Source: Maribellus sp. CM-23
GTDB taxonomy: Bacteria > Bacteroidota > Bacteroidia > Bacteroidales > Prolixibacteraceae
DNA length: 64,000 nt
Direction of reading: 5' to 3'
Assembly (NCBI RefSeq): GCF_021354595.1
Contig: NZ_JADWYJ010000004.1
Span: 248,001 to 312,000 of the forward strand
The translations under genes were made by a program, and so were the position numbers. Below the pieces are notes generated by a model, which was not told the origin of the DNA, searched no databases, and saw only the letters and a list, made by a program, of their open reading frames with translations. Below, piece by piece: positions 42,388-50,672 of this stretch (positions are counted from its first letter, which is position 1; the number at the start of each line of letters is the position of its first letter).

Positions 42388-43107
42388 ATGCAGAAAGGAA
42401 AGGTATATATTGTGGGGGCGGGTCCCGGGCCGGCCGACCTGCTGACCATTCGTGCGCATCGTGCGATTGGAGAGGCCGATGTGGTGTTGTACGATGCCCT
42501 GGTGTCGCGCGAGGTGCGGCAGCTTTTCCCCGAAAAAGCCGAACTGGTGTTTGTGGGGAAAAGGGCCGGGGATGGCCGCGATGTAACAGTGCGCCAAAAT
42601 GCTATACACGCCAAAATGCTCCAGCACTCGCAGGAAGGGAAAACCGTGGTGCGCGTAAAATCGGGCGACCCGATGGTGTTTAGCCGCGGCGCCGAAGAGA
42701 CTTCTTTTTTAAAGGAAAATGAAATTCCGTATGAAGTGATTCCGGGAATCTCGGCCTTTAATGCGGCAGCTGCCGAGTTTGGCGTGGCGCTAACCGACCG
42801 CCGCGGAAGCAACTCGCTGCACCTGCTTTCGGGCACCGATGTGTCGGGGAAGCCGTTGAATGCACAACACCTGGCCGATATACTGGAAAAACGCGGAACG
42901 GCGGTGCTCTACATGGGAACCAAAGTGCTGGACCAGATTGTGACAGCTTTTGATCCCGCAGAGCGTGGACAAATCTCAGCCACCATCGTTTCCCGCACAG
43001 GCCTGCCCGATTCGGCGATCATGGAAGGAAAACTTACCGAAGTGGCGGAACAGCATTCTATTGCTCCCTTAAAAACTCCCGCATTGATTTTTTTGAAAAA
43101 GTATTAA
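42388..43107 (+). CDS. cobA: Uroporphyrinogen-III C-methyltransferase
   Basis: 239 aa from the ATG at 42388, preceded by GGAGGAAAT, an unusually good ribosome site for this phylum; the upstream TTG at 42376 is rejected. It transfers two methyl groups from SAM to uroporphyrinogen III, giving precorrin-2. The motifs VYIVGAGPGPADLLTIRAH, VLYDALVS, VRVKSGDPMVFSRGAEE and VIPGISAFNAAAAEFG are complete. It supplies the CysG-N-like enzyme at 37267 and shares its substrate with HemE encoded at 45385. Confidence 0.94.
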   Translation: MQKGKVYIVGAGPGPADLLTIRAHRAIGEADVVLYDALVSREVRQLFPEKAELVFVGKRAGDGRDVTVRQNAIHAKMLQHSQEGKTVVRVKSGDPMVFSRGAEETSFLKENEIPYEVIPGISAFNAAAAEFGVALTDRRGSNSLHLLSGTDVSGKPLNAQHLADILEKRGTAVLYMGTKVLDQIVTAFDPAERGQISATIVSRTGLPDSAIMEGKLTEVAEQHSIAPLKTPALIFLKKY

Positions 43108-43127
43108 TGGCTTATCAGCCGGTCTCT

Positions 43128-44318
43128 GCCCCTCGTTTGCAACGAGGGGTAAGTTGTTTCGCATTTGTAATGCCATTTTCTTCGGCATCATTTTTATCAT
43201 TGAACGGCTATTTTAAGAACTGAAAAATGAGTTGCAAACTCAAACCCGCTTGCCCCTCGTTGCAAACGAGGGGCAGGTGCGAGCTATTACGCTTTCACCC
43301 TTTCAGGGTTTGGACCGACGCTGAAGGTGTCGGATTTTAATAGCCCGGTGCGGAGTGCCGGGTTAGGAATGAAAATACAACCTCGTCCGGCGGGGTGGGT
43401 GGATAAAAGCGCATTTCGCAGTTCCGGACGCCTCTAGCCTTCGTTTGCAACGAGGGGTAAGTTGCTCTGCATTTGTAATGCCATTTTAATCAGCATTTTT
43501 GCGATTTAATCTCCTGCCGGAGGCCTTCATCTTTGCCTTGACGCAAAGACGAAGCAGAAAAGTCAAGGCTGCGCCCGCTTCGCTCGAAAAACTCACGTAT
43601 TGACGGCTAAGAGTTCGGAACTCCCCCGAGTTCTCGGGGTCAAACAGCCGAACTCTTTTAACGCCGTCTTCACTTGTTTTTCGGCTCACCGGACGAGGCC
43701 GGGAGACGCGATCTGTAAATAATTTTCTGGTTTTACGGTGCTGAAGGTGTCGGAGCTTAATAGCCCGGTACGGAGTGCCGGGTTAGGAATGAGAATACAA
43801 CCTCGTCCGGCGGGATGGGTGGATAAAAGCGCGTTTCGCGGTTCCGGACGCCTATAGCCTTCATTTGCAACGAGAGGTAAGTTGTTCCGCATTTGCAATG
43901 CCATTTTCATCATCAGCATTTTCATCATCGAACGGCTATTTTAAGGACTGAAAAATGAGTTGCAAACTCAAAACTGCTTGCCCCTCGTTGCAAACGAGGG
44001 GCAGGTGCGAGAACGGGTCCAGAAGATGGCGCCCTGTAGGGTGTGGAGCCGCCCTGTAGGTCCGGGAGGCGTCCTGTAGGTTCTTGACCCTCCCTGTTAC
44101 ATTTTTACCCCTCCCTGTTAAACAGGACGTGAAAAAAAGCTACAGGATTGAGAAAAACTTCAACAGGGCGATAAAAAACCTTACAGGACGGCCAAAAATG
44201 GTACAGGGAATCAAAAAAATGCTACAGGGAGGCAAAAAAGTTAACAGGGCGGCTCGCCGGGTTACAGGGTTTCCGAAATTTTAGCCGGAAATACGTGAGT
44301 TTTTCGAGCGAAGTGGAC
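43128..44318. repeat. Composite intergenic repeat island
   Basis: This 1.2-kb block within the gene-free interval 43108-44593 has three layers. (a) A direct repeat of about 170 bp, 43321-43490 and 43741-43910, exactly 420 bp apart (starting CTGAAGGTGTCGG). (b) A palindrome-bounded unit of about 155 bp, 43128-43284 and 43860-44011, bounded by CCCCTCGTTTGCAACGAGG-type palindromes and ending GGGGCAGGTGCGAG. (c) A 27-bp inverted repeat with two central mismatches, near 43585-43611 and 44281-44307 (TCGAAAAACTCACGTATT core), enclosing the second copies and the CCTGT array. No transposase or credible ORF is inside. From 44320 to 44593 I see only a short hairpin (ACTATTTGTGTCATGACAAATAGT, near 44355). 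Confidence 0.75.
44032..44270. repeat. CCTGTWR array, ~20-bp spacing, strand-inverted at its centre
   Basis: Five CCTGTAG/CCTGTTA motifs on the plus strand (starting about 44033, 44053, 44073, 44093, 44114) are followed by eight on the minus strand (CAGG at 44123, 44143, 44164, 44184, 44204, 44225, 44245, 44265). The steps are 20 or 21 bp, and the junction is the palindrome-like CCTGTTAAACAGG. Six A-tracts of 5-7 A lie between the right-half motifs, centred about 20.3 bp apart (44135 to 44236). Spacer sequences differ. Confidence 0.8.
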
Positions 44319-44593
44319 GCAGCCCAGAGCTCGGGAATAACTTCCTCGTATTTACTATTTGTGTCATGACAAATAGTAAAATCCGGCGGATAGGCCAAAG
44401 ATTGTAAGTGCAGGAACTCCTTACATTTTAAGAATAGATTATTTCCATAAGTGGATTAAATCTTTGAAGCATTCGAAAGCAGGGGCGAGGAAAAATCCCC
44501 TGTTTTTTTGCTTTGCGCCCCCGGGGATGGTTTTGAGCTTCAGGTTATCGGCATTTAGAAGGTGAATAGAATCGTCTTAAATAAGTTTACAGG

Positions 44594-45064
44594 TTATACG
44601 TAAATCGAGATCAGCGAAAAGGCGATCAGGAAAATGGAAAGCAGGTAGTAGATGAGCACTTTGCGGTAGCGGCCTTTGCTGTCCTGGGTTTTGAGCGAGG
44701 AGATCAGTCCGAGGTTGGCAATAAATAGTGCAAAAAGCATCAGTACAATGTGCTCCACCGGCCACAGCCGTTTCGATACTTTTTCCGCTCCTTCTTCAAT
44801 GCCCATGTAATTGAGGCCGGCGTCGGTGCCCAGGCCGGTAAACAGGATGATCCCAAAAATAAGTTGCAGGTAGAGGTTGATGATAAACGCGTACGACAGG
44901 AATTTGTCGAAGGTCGAAAATTTGCGTTTTTGCCGGATCCCGCTTACCGAGCGGTAGACCAGCAAAACGGCAAACACCAGGAAACTCACGCTCACCACGT
45001 AGTGAACGATTTTCACCGTGGGGATGATCAGGAGCGTGGAAAGCTGAACTGTTTCGTTTATCAT
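44594..45064 (-). CDS. Four-helix membrane protein, cytochrome-b-like
   Basis: 156 aa with four transmembrane segments (about 12-38, 52-76, 100-122, 134-155). His residues lie in helix 1 (VKIVHYVVSVSFLVF) and helix 3 (VEHIVLMLFALFIANLG). Such four-helix proteins in Bacteroidota are often labelled cytochrome b, with His pairs that might bind haem; I cannot confirm this. It is on the same strand as the hem genes and lies 320 bases beyond hemE, separated by repeats. Confidence 0.7.
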   Translation of the reverse strand: MINETVQLSTLLIIPTVKIVHYVVSVSFLVFAVLLVYRSVSGIRQKRKFSTFDKFLSYAFIINLYLQLIFGIILFTGLGTDAGLNYMGIEEGAEKVSKRLWPVEHIVLMLFALFIANLGLISSLKTQDSKGRYRKVLIYYLLSIFLIAFSLISIYV

Positions 45065-45102
45065 TGTTGTTACTTCTCTGTTCTGTTTTTTAAAAATTAG
45101 AT

Positions 45103-45204
45103 TTCACGCAAAGTGCGCCAAGCTTTACTCCAAAGCACGCAAAAAAGGGAAGCTGATAATTCCTGCTCTGTGATCTTTGCGCTTCTTTTACCTCTTTGCG
45201 TGAA
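45103..45204. repeat. Inverted repeat element with CGCAAAG ends
   Basis: TTCACGCAAAG (45103-45113) and CTTTGCGTGAA (45194-45204) are perfect inverted ends around an AT/GC mixed core that repeats GCAAAG/CTTTGCG. No ORF. It fills part of the 45065-45384 gap. Confidence 0.6.
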
Positions 45205-45231
45205 CCTTTTATTTTCTATTGTGACACCTGT

Positions 45232-45262
45232 TTTTGACCCCTAAATCCCCTGAAGGGGACTT
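45232..45262. repeat. CCCCTAAATCCCC element, copy 2
   Basis: TTTTGACCCCTAAATCCCC-TGAA-GGGGACTT: short palindrome as in copies 1 and 3, followed by a second hairpin GCCACCTGCCAACCGGCAG. Confidence 0.6.
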
Positions 45263-45351
45263 AAGCCACCTGCCAACCGGCAGAGTTAAACTGTGTCACT
45301 TTCATTTTTATATTCATCAACTGTCGTTTTACTTCGACCTGTTTTTTCAGT

Positions 45352-45385
45352 CTGAACACTGCAAACTGCGACTGCGAACTATCCC
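45352..45385. repeat. 7-bp periodic tract (CTGNNNN) abutting hemE
   Basis: CTGAACA, CTGCAAA, CTGCGA (6 bases), CTGCGAA, CTATCCC; it ends on the hemE stop codon. Confidence 0.4.
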
Positions 45386-46413
45386 TACCGTCCCCAGTTG
45401 GCCTGTTTGATCCAGTCGACCACAAACTTGGCATTTTCAACCGGAATACCCGGGATAAAACCGTGGCCTACGTTAAAGATCCATTTGTCGTTGGAAGCAC
45501 CAAACTCGAGGTAGGTTTCGAGTTTTTGCCCGATTGTTATTTGGTCGGCCAGCAAAATACGCGGGTCGAGGTTTCCCTGGATGCCCAGTCCGGGGTGCAG
45601 CATACTGCGGGCTTCATCGAGCGGAACCTGCCAGTCGATGCTGATAAAATCGGCATCTTCGGGGCCGAGGTATTTCAGGCCCACACCCAATCCCTTGGGT
45701 AAAAAGATAACGGGCGTACCGGTTTCCATCACCGCCGCCGAAATACGGCGTACATGCGGCATGATGAGTTCCATATATAAATCGACCGGAATTAACCCGG
45801 CATGTGTTTCAAATATCTGAAATGCGGCTATTCCGTGTTTTACCTGGTTTAGCGCGTATTCAATCGACAGGTTGGTGATGACTTCGAGCAGCTCGTTGGC
45901 GAGGCTTTTGTTTTGGTACAGCAACGCCACTGCGTCGGGGAAGGTGTGGTTGGTACCCAGTCCCTGCACCATGTAACAGAGCGTGGTAAACGGAGCTCCG
46001 CAGAAACCGATCAATGGAACATCGACCGGCCTGCGTTCTCCAATCCTATCAATTACGTTATATATATACTCCAGTTTTTGAGCGTCGGCCTTTAAAAACG
46101 ACAGCGGATCGGCGACATCTTTCAGCGCCTTTTCAAAACGCGGTCCCGAATCGGTAAAGGCGAGGTTCATTCCCAGCGCTTCCGGAATCACAAGGATGTC
46201 GGAAAACAAAATGGCGGCATCCACACCCAGGTCATGGACCGGGAGCAAAGTAACTTCAGCTGCCAGATCGGGCGAACGCATCAGTTCGTGAAAACTGTGT
46301 TCTTTCCGCATTTCGAGGTACGAGGGAAGCACTCTTCCCGCCTGCCGCATAAACCACACCGGTGGCCGCTCTGTTTTTTCTCCCCGTAACGTTTTTTCGA
46401 AAATATTGCTCAT
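45385..46413 (-). CDS. hemE: Uroporphyrinogen decarboxylase
   Basis: 342 aa. Removes four carboxyl groups from uroporphyrinogen III to give coproporphyrinogen III. The N-terminal RPPVWFMRQAGRVLPSYLEMR (substrate-binding Arg), ILFSDILVIPEALG with the catalytic Asp, GFCGAPFTTLCYMVQG and the C-terminal FNVGHGFIPGIPVEN motifs are all in place. It is last in the hem gene series; the start is 2 bases from the hemL stop. Later haem enzymes (HemN/G/H) are not in the window. Confidence 0.96.
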   Translation of the reverse strand: MSNIFEKTLRGEKTERPPVWFMRQAGRVLPSYLEMRKEHSFHELMRSPDLAAEVTLLPVHDLGVDAAILFSDILVIPEALGMNLAFTDSGPRFEKALKDVADPLSFLKADAQKLEYIYNVIDRIGERRPVDVPLIGFCGAPFTTLCYMVQGLGTNHTFPDAVALLYQNKSLANELLEVITNLSIEYALNQVKHGIAAFQIFETHAGLIPVDLYMELIMPHVRRISAAVMETGTPVIFLPKGLGVGLKYLGPEDADFISIDWQVPLDEARSMLHPGLGIQGNLDPRILLADQITIGQKLETYLEFGASNDKWIFNVGHGFIPGIPVENAKFVVDWIKQANWGR

Positions 46414-46415
46414 GT

Positions 46416-47711
46416 CTATTTCTTCAGGTTTTGCAACGCTTTTTTGTTGGCTTCAATTATACAATCAATGTCTTGGTCGGTGTGTGCGTACGAAACAAAC
46501 AAACACTCGAACTGCGAAGGTGCCAGGTAAATACCGCTTTCAAGCGAAAGACGGAAGTATTCGGCATATTTTTCGGTATCGCAGGTCATGGCTTCGTCAA
46601 ACGAAGTCACCTGCTTTTCTTGGGTGAAGAATAGGGTCATCATCGATCCCACGCGGTTGAGCACTGCTGGGGTGCCTGTTTCTTCGAGGTTCTGCCGGAT
46701 GCCTTTTTCGAGTTTGGCTGCCTTGCGTTCCAGTTCGCTGTAAAAGTCGGCTGTTTCGTTGATCATTGTCAGCATGGTGATCCCTGCCGCCATTGCCAGC
46801 GGGTTTCCGGATAAAGTTCCGGCCTGGTACACCGGGCCAACCGGGGCCAGCATGTCCATGATTTCTTTTTTACCGCCGTAAGCGCCCACCGGAAGTCCGC
46901 CTCCGATGATTTTTCCCAGCGTGGTGAGGTCGGGTGAAATACCGTAATACTCCTGTGCACCGCCTTTGGCCAAACGGAAACCGGTGATCACTTCGTCAAA
47001 GATCAGCAGTGCGCCGTTGGCGGTACAAATATCGCGAAGGCCTTCAAGGAAGCCGGGATTGGGAGGCACAACACCCATATTTCCCGAAACCGGTTCAACG
47101 ATCACCGCAGCAATCTGTCCTTTTTCCTCGTCAAACAGCTTTTGTACTGAATCAAGGTTGTTGTATTCGGCCAGCAAGGTATCCTGCGCGTTTCCTTTGG
47201 TCACACCCGGACTGTCGGGGATACCCAACGTGATGGCACCCGATCCGGCTTTGATCAGAAAGCTGTCGCCATGGCCGTGGTAGTTGCCAATAAATTTGAC
47301 GATCTTCTCGCGTTTGGTATAACCGCGTGCCAGCCGAATGGCGCTCATGGTGGCCTCGGTACCCGAGTTCACCATCCGCACTTTTTCCACTGTCGGGAAC
47401 ATTTCCACGATCAGTTCGGCCATTTGTGTTTCGTACTGCGTGGGAGCGCCGTAGCTGGTTCCCTTTTGTGCAGCTTCGTTAATGGCAGCCAGAATGCGGT
47501 CGTGCGCGTGGCCAAAAATCAGCGGTCCCCAAGATGCTACAAAATCGATGTAGCGGTTTCCGTCGATGTCAAAAATTTCAGCGCCTTTGGCTTTTTCAAT
47601 AAACACAGGATTCAGCTTCACACTTTTAAAAGCGCGAACCGGTGAGTTTACTCCGCCCGGAATGACCTGCTGTGCTTTTTCAAAGGCTTCTATACTTTTT
47701 GTAAAGGACAT
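46416..47711 (-). CDS. hemL: Glutamate-1-semialdehyde 2,1-aminomutase
   Basis: 431 aa. PLP enzyme making 5-aminolevulinate in the C5 pathway. VNSGTEATMSAIRLARGYTKR, GNYHGHGDS, the FDEVITGFR Asp and the PLP Lys267 (LGKIIGGGLPVGAYGG) are present. It pairs functionally with HemA (50669). The 250 bases to hemB hold a repeat element rather than a gene, so the operon may be interrupted or simply carry an insertion. Confidence 0.96.
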   Translation of the reverse strand: MSFTKSIEAFEKAQQVIPGGVNSPVRAFKSVKLNPVFIEKAKGAEIFDIDGNRYIDFVASWGPLIFGHAHDRILAAINEAAQKGTSYGAPTQYETQMAELIVEMFPTVEKVRMVNSGTEATMSAIRLARGYTKREKIVKFIGNYHGHGDSFLIKAGSGAITLGIPDSPGVTKGNAQDTLLAEYNNLDSVQKLFDEEKGQIAAVIVEPVSGNMGVVPPNPGFLEGLRDICTANGALLIFDEVITGFRLAKGGAQEYYGISPDLTTLGKIIGGGLPVGAYGGKKEIMDMLAPVGPVYQAGTLSGNPLAMAAGITMLTMINETADFYSELERKAAKLEKGIRQNLEETGTPAVLNRVGSMMTLFFTQEKQVTSFDEAMTCDTEKYAEYFRLSLESGIYLAPSQFECLFVSYAHTDQDIDCIIEANKKALQNLKK

Positions 47712-47759
47712 GTTCTTTGTTTTTCAATGTTTGTTTTTGCTCCCCCTCCAGTTTTCCTT

Positions 47760-47895
47760 TTGACCCCCTAAATCCGACAGGAGGGGGACTTTGTCTCCAT
47801 CAGGGAGTAGATCTGGTTATGTATATTTTGTGGAGCAACTCACCCTGCCCCCGAGTACTCGGGATCGTCCCTCTCTTTGCAAAGAGAGGGAATGA
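47760..47895. repeat. CCCCCTAAAT element, copy 3, between hemL and hemB
   Basis: TTGACCCCCTAAATCC...GGAGGGGGACTTTG (47760-47793) is followed by CACCCTGCCCCCGAGTACTCGGG and the perfect palindrome CCCTCTCTTTGCAAAGAGAGGG. It resembles copy 1 with both ends present. Confidence 0.6.
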
Positions 47896-47961
47896 GGGAG
47901 AGTTCGTATCCCTGAAATGACAATATCTTTATAAATTCTCAATTAACTTTCTTTGTTCGAT

Positions 47962-48942
47962 TTACTTCATCGCGTTAATAATGTTGGCCGCATCCACCGC
48001 GTGGTAGGTGATGATGATGTCGGCTCCGGCGCGTTTGATCGAAGTCAGAACTTCCATCATCACACGGGCTTCATCGATCCAGCCGTTTGCACCGGCGGCT
48101 TTTACCATCGAAAACTCCCCGCTCACATTGTAAGCCGCTACCGGCATGTTGAATTCAGTTTTCACACGGTAGATAACATCGAGGTACGAAAGGGCTGGTT
48201 TTACCATAACCAGGTCGGCGCCCTCTTCGATATCTGCCGCCACTTCGCGCATGGCTTCGTTTGAGTTGGCCGGATTCATCTGGTAGGTGGCACGGTTTCC
48301 GAATTTCGGAGCGCTTTCAGCGGCTTCGCGGAACGGTCCGTAAAAACCGGAAGCGTATTTTGCCGCATACGACATGATGGGTATTTTTTCGAAGTGCGCT
48401 TCATCCAATGCTTTGCGGATGCTCCCCACGCGGCCGTCCATCATATCGCTCGGTGCGATCATATCGGCTCCGGCTTCGGCCAGCGAAACCGATTGTTTGG
48501 CCAGTGTTACCAGTGTGCTGTCGTTGTCCACGTCGCCGTCGATAATTGTTCCGCAATGACCATGCGTGGTGTATTCGCAGTTGCAAACATCGGCAACAAT
48601 ATACAGGTTGGGCAATTCCTTTTTGATGGCGCGGATAGCGGTTTGCACGATGCTGTTGTGCTGACAGGCTACCAGTCCGTGTTCATCTTTTTCAGCAGGA
48701 ATACCAAAAAGCAACACCGCACGAACACCGGCGGCCACTACTTTTTTACACTCCTCCACCAGAAGTTCAACCGATAGCTGGTAGTTGCCCGGCATCGACG
48801 AAATCGGGTTCTTCACGTTGGTACCAGCGCATACAAAAAGCGGCATAATTAAGTCGTCCACCGAAAGTTTGGTTTCGGTAACCATGTCTCTCAATACTGA
48901 ATTGTATCTAAGTCTTCTTAATCTTGTTTGTGGAAATGCCAT
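47962..48942 (-). CDS. hemB: Delta-aminolevulinic acid dehydratase (porphobilinogen synthase)
   Basis: 326 aa. Condenses two 5-aminolevulinates to porphobilinogen. Schiff-base lysines are Lys195 (SYAAKYAS) and Lys248 (MVKPALSYLD). The zinc cysteines Cys120, Cys122 and Cys130 (DVCNCEYTTHGHC) mark it as a zinc-type enzyme. It is separated from hemCD by 23 bases. Confidence 0.96.
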   Translation of the reverse strand: MAFPQTRLRRLRYNSVLRDMVTETKLSVDDLIMPLFVCAGTNVKNPISSMPGNYQLSVELLVEECKKVVAAGVRAVLLFGIPAEKDEHGLVACQHNSIVQTAIRAIKKELPNLYIVADVCNCEYTTHGHCGTIIDGDVDNDSTLVTLAKQSVSLAEAGADMIAPSDMMDGRVGSIRKALDEAHFEKIPIMSYAAKYASGFYGPFREAAESAPKFGNRATYQMNPANSNEAMREVAADIEEGADLVMVKPALSYLDVIYRVKTEFNMPVAAYNVSGEFSMVKAAGANGWIDEARVMMEVLTSIKRAGADIIITYHAVDAANIINAMK

Positions 48943-48965
48943 AACGTATCTGTTTTGATGTTTGA

Positions 48966-50672
48966 TTACTTGCTAAAATACTGAATAATGGATGAAACAA
49001 GGCCTTCTGAATTGTAAGGAGCTGCTTCGAATGCGATTTCCCAGCCCAGTTCCTGCACTGCTTTGGTAGTTACCGGCCCGATGCTCCCGATAGTAGGCGG
49101 CGTGGCCAGGTCTTTTCCCATCAAAGCATAAAAATTCTGAACCGTTGACAGACTGGTAAAAAGAATGCAGTTGTATTGATTGTTCTGAATGAGACGCTGC
49201 ACATTTTCACCCGGTGTAACAGGCGGCAAGGTGTTGTACACATTCAGTCGGGTAATATCATTTTTTTCTGAAAGCTGCTCTTCGAGCTTTGTGCCGGCGA
49301 TGTTTCCCAACGCCAGCAATAATTGCTGAGCTTCCGGGTTGTGTTCTTTTTTGAAGGCGGCTACAAATTCTTCAGCCGTGGCTTCGGGTGAAATAAATTG
49401 CGGACCGTAACCGTAATAATCGAGTTCGGCCGCCGTTTTTTCGCCAATCACCGCGATCTTCAAAGTTTCGGGCAAAGTGGTGTTTCCGTTGATTTCAATC
49501 AGCTGTTTGAAAAAGTGGATAACGCCGTTTTTGCTGGTGAAAAATACCCAGTTGAATTTTTGCAGGTCTTTTAAAACTGCTTTTTCTGAATCGGAAAGTA
49601 CGGCTGTTTCAATCCGGATCATCGGAGCTTCGATCACATTGGCGCCTTTGGCTTTGAGCAACTGCGAAAGATCGTCGCCCACTTCAACGGGTCGGGTCGA
49701 AATAATCGTTTTTCCTTTGAGTGGAAGTTCGCCGGTTTGTGGAGCAATGTTCGCTTTGATGGTGTCGAGTACTGTTTTGCCTCCTTCATTCAGCAATTTT
49801 TCCGCCAGCTTGTTGGCAATTGTATGGGCGTCTTCAACAGGGCCGGAAGCCGAATCCTGGATAAACACACTTCCGTCGAGGTTGGAAATAAACCCGGTGA
49901 TGGTAAAAGTGTTGCCTTTAATTTCGGAATGGCTTCCCACCGGAATCTGGCAACCGCCTTCCAAGGTGCGTAAAAAAGTACGTTCGGCACCCGAAGTGAT
50001 CATCGTTTCAGGATGATTAATACCATCCAACAGATTTTCAATCTCGTGATCCTTTTCCAATATTTCGATGGCGATGGCTCCCTGTGCACAGGCCGGAATC
50101 ATTTTATCGGGCGAAAGCACTTCTGAAATGTGCTCGTCCATGCCAAGGCGTTGTAACCCGGCAGCCGCCATGATCATGGCACTGCAATAACCTTCTTCCA
50201 TTTTCCGGATGCGTGTGTTTACGTTTCCGCGGATTTCAACAATGGTAAGGTTCGGGTTGAGTTTAAGCAACTGCGCCTTTCTTCTCAGGCTCGATGTTGC
50301 AATAATATCTTCGGATGTAAGTTCTTCGAAAGTTCGCTGGTCTTTGGTAACCAGGGCATCGAAAGCGCTGGCTCGCTCGAGCACCGCGCCGAGTTTGGTG
50401 CCTTCCGGGAAAACGGTGGGGAGGTCTTTTAAACTGTGAACCGCCATGTCGATCTCGTCGTCGAACATCGCAATTTCCAGTTCCTTGGTAAAAAGTCCCT
50501 TGTCGCCGATTTTGGAGAGCGGCACGTCCAGTATTTTATCGCCTTTGGTTTTAATCACCACGATCTCAAAAGTGAGCTCCGGGTATTTTGCCTCCAAAGC
50601 ATCTTTTACACGGTAAGCCTGGTACAAGGCCAACTGACTTCCGCGGGTTCCGATTCGAATGTGTTTTCTCAT
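48966..50672 (-). CDS. hemCD: Fused hydroxymethylbilane synthase / uroporphyrinogen-III synthase
   Basis: 568 aa. Residues 1-~305 are HemC: IGTRGSQLALYQA, SLKDLPT, and the dipyrromethane-carrying Cys241 in EGGCQIPVG. From about 318 to the end is a HemD domain (LKGKTIISTRPVEVGDDLSQLL, FTSKNGVIHFF, AVIGEKTAAELDYYG, FTSLSTVQNF). Two sequential steps, porphobilinogen to linear tetrapyrrole to uroporphyrinogen III, are thus in one chain, which would channel the unstable intermediate. HemCD fusions occur in several lineages. Its start overlaps the hemA stop by 4 bases. Confidence 0.94.
   Translation of the reverse strand: MRKHIRIGTRGSQLALYQAYRVKDALEAKYPELTFEIVVIKTKGDKILDVPLSKIGDKGLFTKELEIAMFDDEIDMAVHSLKDLPTVFPEGTKLGAVLERASAFDALVTKDQRTFEELTSEDIIATSSLRRKAQLLKLNPNLTIVEIRGNVNTRIRKMEEGYCSAMIMAAAGLQRLGMDEHISEVLSPDKMIPACAQGAIAIEILEKDHEIENLLDGINHPETMITSGAERTFLRTLEGGCQIPVGSHSEIKGNTFTITGFISNLDGSVFIQDSASGPVEDAHTIANKLAEKLLNEGGKTVLDTIKANIAPQTGELPLKGKTIISTRPVEVGDDLSQLLKAKGANVIEAPMIRIETAVLSDSEKAVLKDLQKFNWVFFTSKNGVIHFFKQLIEINGNTTLPETLKIAVIGEKTAAELDYYGYGPQFISPEATAEEFVAAFKKEHNPEAQQLLLALGNIAGTKLEEQLSEKNDITRLNVYNTLPPVTPGENVQRLIQNNQYNCILFTSLSTVQNFYALMGKDLATPPTIGSIGPVTTKAVQELGWEIAFEAAPYNSEGLVSSIIQYFSK

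Noticed and set aside
43486..43689. 67-codon minus-strand ORF in the repeat island
   Set aside because: It lies wholly within dispersed repeat sequence and has no recognisable protein feature.
44032..44270. CRISPR array
   Set aside because: Repeats are only ~7 bp, spacers ~13 bp, orientation reverses in the middle and no cas genes are present.
44084..44284. 66-codon plus-strand ORF across the CCTGT array
   Set aside because: The repeat spacing is 20-21 bp rather than a fixed 21, so the encoded sequence does not repeat cleanly; no promoter, signal or domain. It is better explained as a by-product of the DNA array.
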